From contig QLIY01000491.1 of assembly GCA_003260075.1 (NCBI GenBank), forward strand, positions 55,246 through 119,245: a DNA stretch of 64,000 nucleotides, in the 5' to 3' direction. A model generated the notes under the pieces. That model saw nothing but the letters and a program-made list of their open reading frames with translations. It ran no database searches and was not told the DNA's origin. The stretch's first letter is position 1. Each line of letters starts with the position of its first letter. This document shows positions 60,602-64,000 of this stretch, piece after piece. Origin of the DNA: Phallusia mammillata (lineage: Eukaryota; Chordata; Ascidiacea; Phlebobranchia; Ascidiidae). A program made the position numbers and the translations under genes.

Positions 60602-63100
60602 ATGACTAGTGCCTCAGACCAAGAACCACCGTACCTGAATTTTCAGCAATGGACAGAGAAATATGGTAAGATAAAACCAAACCTCAGTAAAAAAATCTAT
60701 TGCGAACATTGTTATTAAAATATGCTTTTTATTTGCTTGTAATTTTTTACACCTCAATTCTTTTTGTGGAGTAATATCCTCCTGATCGAGTGTTGTTCTG
60801 GCCATTAAAAAGAAACAACATAAAAATATCCATTTTTCTTGCAAAATTATGGTTATGGGCAGATAAAAGATACGAATCTAACCAAGATGAAGAAGAACGT
60901 CAAAAACTTTGGTCGGAGAACCTGGAAATGGTGAAACAACACAACAAAGAATACTACGATGGAAAACACAGTTATCGAATTCAACAAACTCGATACAGTG
61001 ATCAGGTAAGCTTTTTCAAAAACGACCAGCTATCGGATCAAAAAGATAGCCTTTCTTTACAAATTAATGCAATTTTCACAACATATAGTGTGTAGTTTAT
61101 GAGTGACGCAGCACCTTATCTAGGGCTTGGTATCATTTGTCGCAGTTTAAGTTGCAACACAGTTTACGTTTTTTATATTTTTTTTACTTACTGTTAGTTT
61201 GTTATTTTTTCTGGCAAAACCACGATTACACGAACTTTTGTCCTGCAGAAAACAGAGGAGTTATCGTGGATGCGTTGTAAAGCACCACCATCACCAGCAG
61301 ATACTTGTGGTTTTGTTAGCTCAAACAGCCAAACGTCCCGCTGTTCAGTGAGTTTATGCTTGTTTGGTTGTTTCCACAACTTGTCAAACCTGCTTCTGCA
61401 GTTGTACCATCAATTTGTATTTAAACAAACGCGAAATAAACATTCTTTTATCCTAATGGCATTATTTCCTTTTTACATTTTTTTTATTCTGTTGTCTTGT
61501 AGGTGTTGCAAGGATTATCGCGGATTCATTTTTGGCTGATGTCAAAACTAAATTTTATAACAGAAATGTTTTCAAATCTATTAACTCCAAGCCCGCAATG
61601 TGTTAACTGGTATGAACGTGGCTGTGTCACTGGTGTGAGGGACCAGGAAAACACGCCCACGTGTTGGATATTCAGCGCAGTAAGCGTCAAATGTCTTTCT
61701 TTACACAGATCAGATACACAAACCTAACGGTAAAAATAACATTGTAAAATAGTGAAAAAAAGATTCTTGTGAATCTAATAAATCCAAAAATAACATTGTA
61801 AATCGGTTTAAAATAAAGTAGATGCTGTTACAAACAACTTTCATGATGTTGCAGGTATCAGCTGTGGAATCACACAACAAAATTGTCAACGGAGAATTGG
61901 TTGAACTATCAGTTCAACAGTTGGTTGACTGTATGCCTGGTGGTGATAAACCGGGACATGTTTATGATGCTTTTAATTACCTTATGAAACATGGTTCAAT
62001 CCTTGAATCAGATTATCAGCAAAGCAAACCTTTTAGTGTAGGTTAAATGCAAACAAATTTGAAAGACTGTATCGTACAGTTTTTCTACGTTTACATAGCG
62101 AACAGTAAAACTAAAAAGTGGATTTAGAATGGGTTGAGGTTTTGTATAGGCCTAAATCCGCAAAGGCACTAAGCGGTTAAACATTTTATCCTTTTATTAA
62201 ATTAATTTAGTGCGGCGAAGAGTGCAGATCAGCGGGGAAAATGGCAGCTGTCAAACTCATTAAATGGAAGTCAATTGAGATAAAGAATCCAGGCAATCCC
62301 GAAAAAGATTTGGAAACTGCAGTGGCACGTGTTGGACCAGTGGCAGCCTGTTTAATTTTTTCCAGTCGTGCCCAAAGTCATAAGCTGTATTCTATGTCCA
62401 ACTTTCAAGGTAAGGAACAGAAATACGTTTTAAAAAAAGCTATTTTGGTACATGGACTAAATTGTCGTCAGTATATAGCGCAATTTAAATTACTTTATGG
62501 TTTAGAGCAGGATCTGTAACTTTTTCCAACTGGGGCAACACTGCCGAACTTTTATCAATCAGGTTTTGGTGGGCTGTCGGTTAGTTTTCGCGGTGTCAAT
62601 ATTTTACATTGGTGTAGAAAGTTTAGCTTTTTTGTTACTTAACACGTTTAGCTTAAAACAAGCTTAAAATCGTTGCTAACTAATATTACATTTGTGACAC
62701 ACTGCATCTATAGTGAATAATATGCTTTCTATGTTTGTTTAAAACAACTTGTTTACTTTCCCGAATGATCATTTTATTGTTCACAGACATATTCTACGAT
62801 CCGGGTCCTTGCAATGGTGACGAAGCTCATTCTGTTTTGGTAGTGGGATACGGTTGGCGATACGACCGGGAAAACATGGAAATTAAGAAGTATTGGATAA
62901 TCAAAAACAGGTATAATCCTAAACTTTGCCAAATTAAGACAAGGGCGAATGTCATGTTAAACTAAACGAAGTAAAACTTTTTCTTGTGATACAGTTGGGG
63001 CACTGAACGTAGCTCCGGCTTCCACAAGATTGCTAAAGACAGAGGCAACAATTGTTGTATAGCATCGAATGCCATGTATCCAGTTATAAGAAGAAAGTGA
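60602..63100 (+). CDS. Papain-family (C1A) cysteine protease, unit D
   Basis: Eight exons (60602-60665, 60863-61005, 61249-61347, 61503-61679, 61855-62037, 62211-62409, 62787-62910, 62995-63100) give 364 residues. The prosegment NFQQWTEKYDKRYES, KLWSENLEMVKQHN and YYDGKHSYRI is close to the cathepsin L propeptide. Then come ELSWMRC, CVNWYERGCV, the active-site block DQENTPTCWIFSA (Gln150, Cys156), LSVQQLVDC, AHSVLVVGYG (His303), YWIIKN (Asn329), WGTERSSGFHKIAKDRGNNC and YPVI. There is no signal peptide after MTSASDQ. The C22-C63 pair is absent and Pro occupies the Gly23 place. The cleanest unit, with short introns and no large insertion. An activity-competent enzyme is plausible from the residues present. 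Confidence 0.88.
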
Positions 63101-64000
63101 ACGGCTATTTTTTGACCTGGGAATTTTTTTTGCTGTTGTCATTTTAAATTGCACATTCTTTAAAATCGCAATTTTGCTGTACGCGTACTTTTCCTGTTAC
63201 AATTCCGGTTAATATTTGCCCTTAAATGTTAAATATTTGTGGTTTTAGAGTCTGCACCGATAAATGTATTTTTGGTGACACCCGTCTTTTTAAAGTTATG
63301 CCTAAGTTTTGTATTTACTTTATTAAGTTCTGAAATACAAAAATGTAAGAAAGTTTAGAAATGTTTGTCTGATATTTTCAAGCAGTTACAATTTTTGAGT
63401 GGTATCTTAGCTAAACATATTTTGCTCTCTAGAGATTAATTGTATTTCTCATAATGAATGAGTTACAATGTGGTAATTGTATATTACGTGTTAAGTGTGT
63501 TCAGATTTACTATTTTTTACGGGGTTCGAACCCAAGACACTCCTGGGGACGAATTCCAATGACGTTTTTTTAATGTATGTATTTTGGTCAGGCGCGCCGG
63601 ACCATTCAGCCAGGTTCCTGCAGACTCCAATTTTTTTTTGCTCAAGATCGACTTTTCGAGTATACGCCATTTAGTGGTCAGCAATTGCCAAAAAATCTTT
63701 CGTAATGTTAAATAACAAAGAACAGCATGATATTGATAATCAAATCACAATAAAGTTTACCAGCACATTTACCTGTATTTACAGCGTCTATAACAGCGGT
63801 TCCCAAACTGGGGTCCGCGGTCCTTTAGGGGTCCGTGAGGCNCAGCAATTGCCAAAAAATCTTTCGTAATGTTAAATAACAAAGAACAGCATGATATTGA
63901 TAATCAAATCACAATAAAGTTTACCAGCACATTTACCTGTATTTACAGCGTCTATAACAGCGGTTCCCAAACTGGGGTCCGCGGTCCTTTAGGGGTCCGT
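63101..64000. other. 3' flank of protease D with repeats and an N join
   Basis: No exon recognised. It contains the reverse B-box-like repeat (63511-63550), the dispersed repeat 63645-63790, an hAT-like 5' end CAGCGGTTCCCAAAC at about 63796, and a single N at 63842. After the N the preceding 160 bp (from about 63679) is repeated to the window end. Confidence 0.6.
63511..63550 (-). repeat. B-box-like repeat, reverse copy
   Basis: On the minus strand reads GGAGTGTCTTGGGTTCGAA then CCCCGTAAAAAATAG, nearly the same as 44199-44240. Interpreted as a tRNA-derived SINE fragment. Confidence 0.5.

Overview
This is a eukaryotic genomic window: AT-rich, with many short exons bounded by GT/AG splice sites, and nine protein-coding genes that all read on the + strand. 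Tektin-2, geminin, a TRIC channel relative and a FACIT-type collagen mark it as an animal with ciliated or flagellated cells. Compact introns and the family content suggest an invertebrate chordate, most likely a tunicate such as Ciona. That assignment is inference. Exon boundaries were read by eye from open frames, splice dinucleotides and phase continuity, and may be off by a base or two.

Layout. (1) About 326-15235: a 39-exon FACIT-like collagen (TSPN domain, Thr-rich mucin-like linker, interrupted Gly-X-Y, short Cys-containing C-terminus). Its 5' end is not resolved. (2) 18517-20109: an unrecognised single-pass membrane protein with three PPxY motifs. (3) 22674-25204: a divergent TRIC (TMEM38) channel-like protein. 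(4) 26292-30117: tektin-2. (5) 31026-35068: geminin. (6) 37327-63100: four tandem papain-family (C1A) cysteine protease genes, A to D, sharing almost the same exon structure.

The proteases are the most unusual content. They keep the I29-like prosegment and the catalytic Gln, Cys, His and Asn. They have no visible signal peptide, carry Pro at the normally invariant Gly before the catalytic Cys (papain Gly23), and have lost both cysteines of the conserved papain C22-C63 disulfide. This fits an intracellular papain-like family that expanded locally. Unit C also contains decayed duplicate exons of another unit.

The space between exons holds many short non-autonomous hAT-like DNA transposons. Ten are delimited by an 8-bp or near-8-bp target-site duplication or clear inverted ends, and several more are partial. 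There are also tRNA-derived SINE fragments and a repeated retroelement-tail-like motif. The palindrome TGACGTCA is strongly over-represented in the first 33 kb.

The assembly has visible scars. At least eight runs of 10-13 G sit at joins, most between two slightly different copies of the same flanking sequence, and two single Ns sit between duplicated flanks. Removing exactly ten G from the run in the last collagen exon restores the reading frame, so these runs behave like 10-base gap placeholders. Longer G runs (41 and 74) are probably related. No rRNA, intact tRNA gene or CRISPR array was seen.
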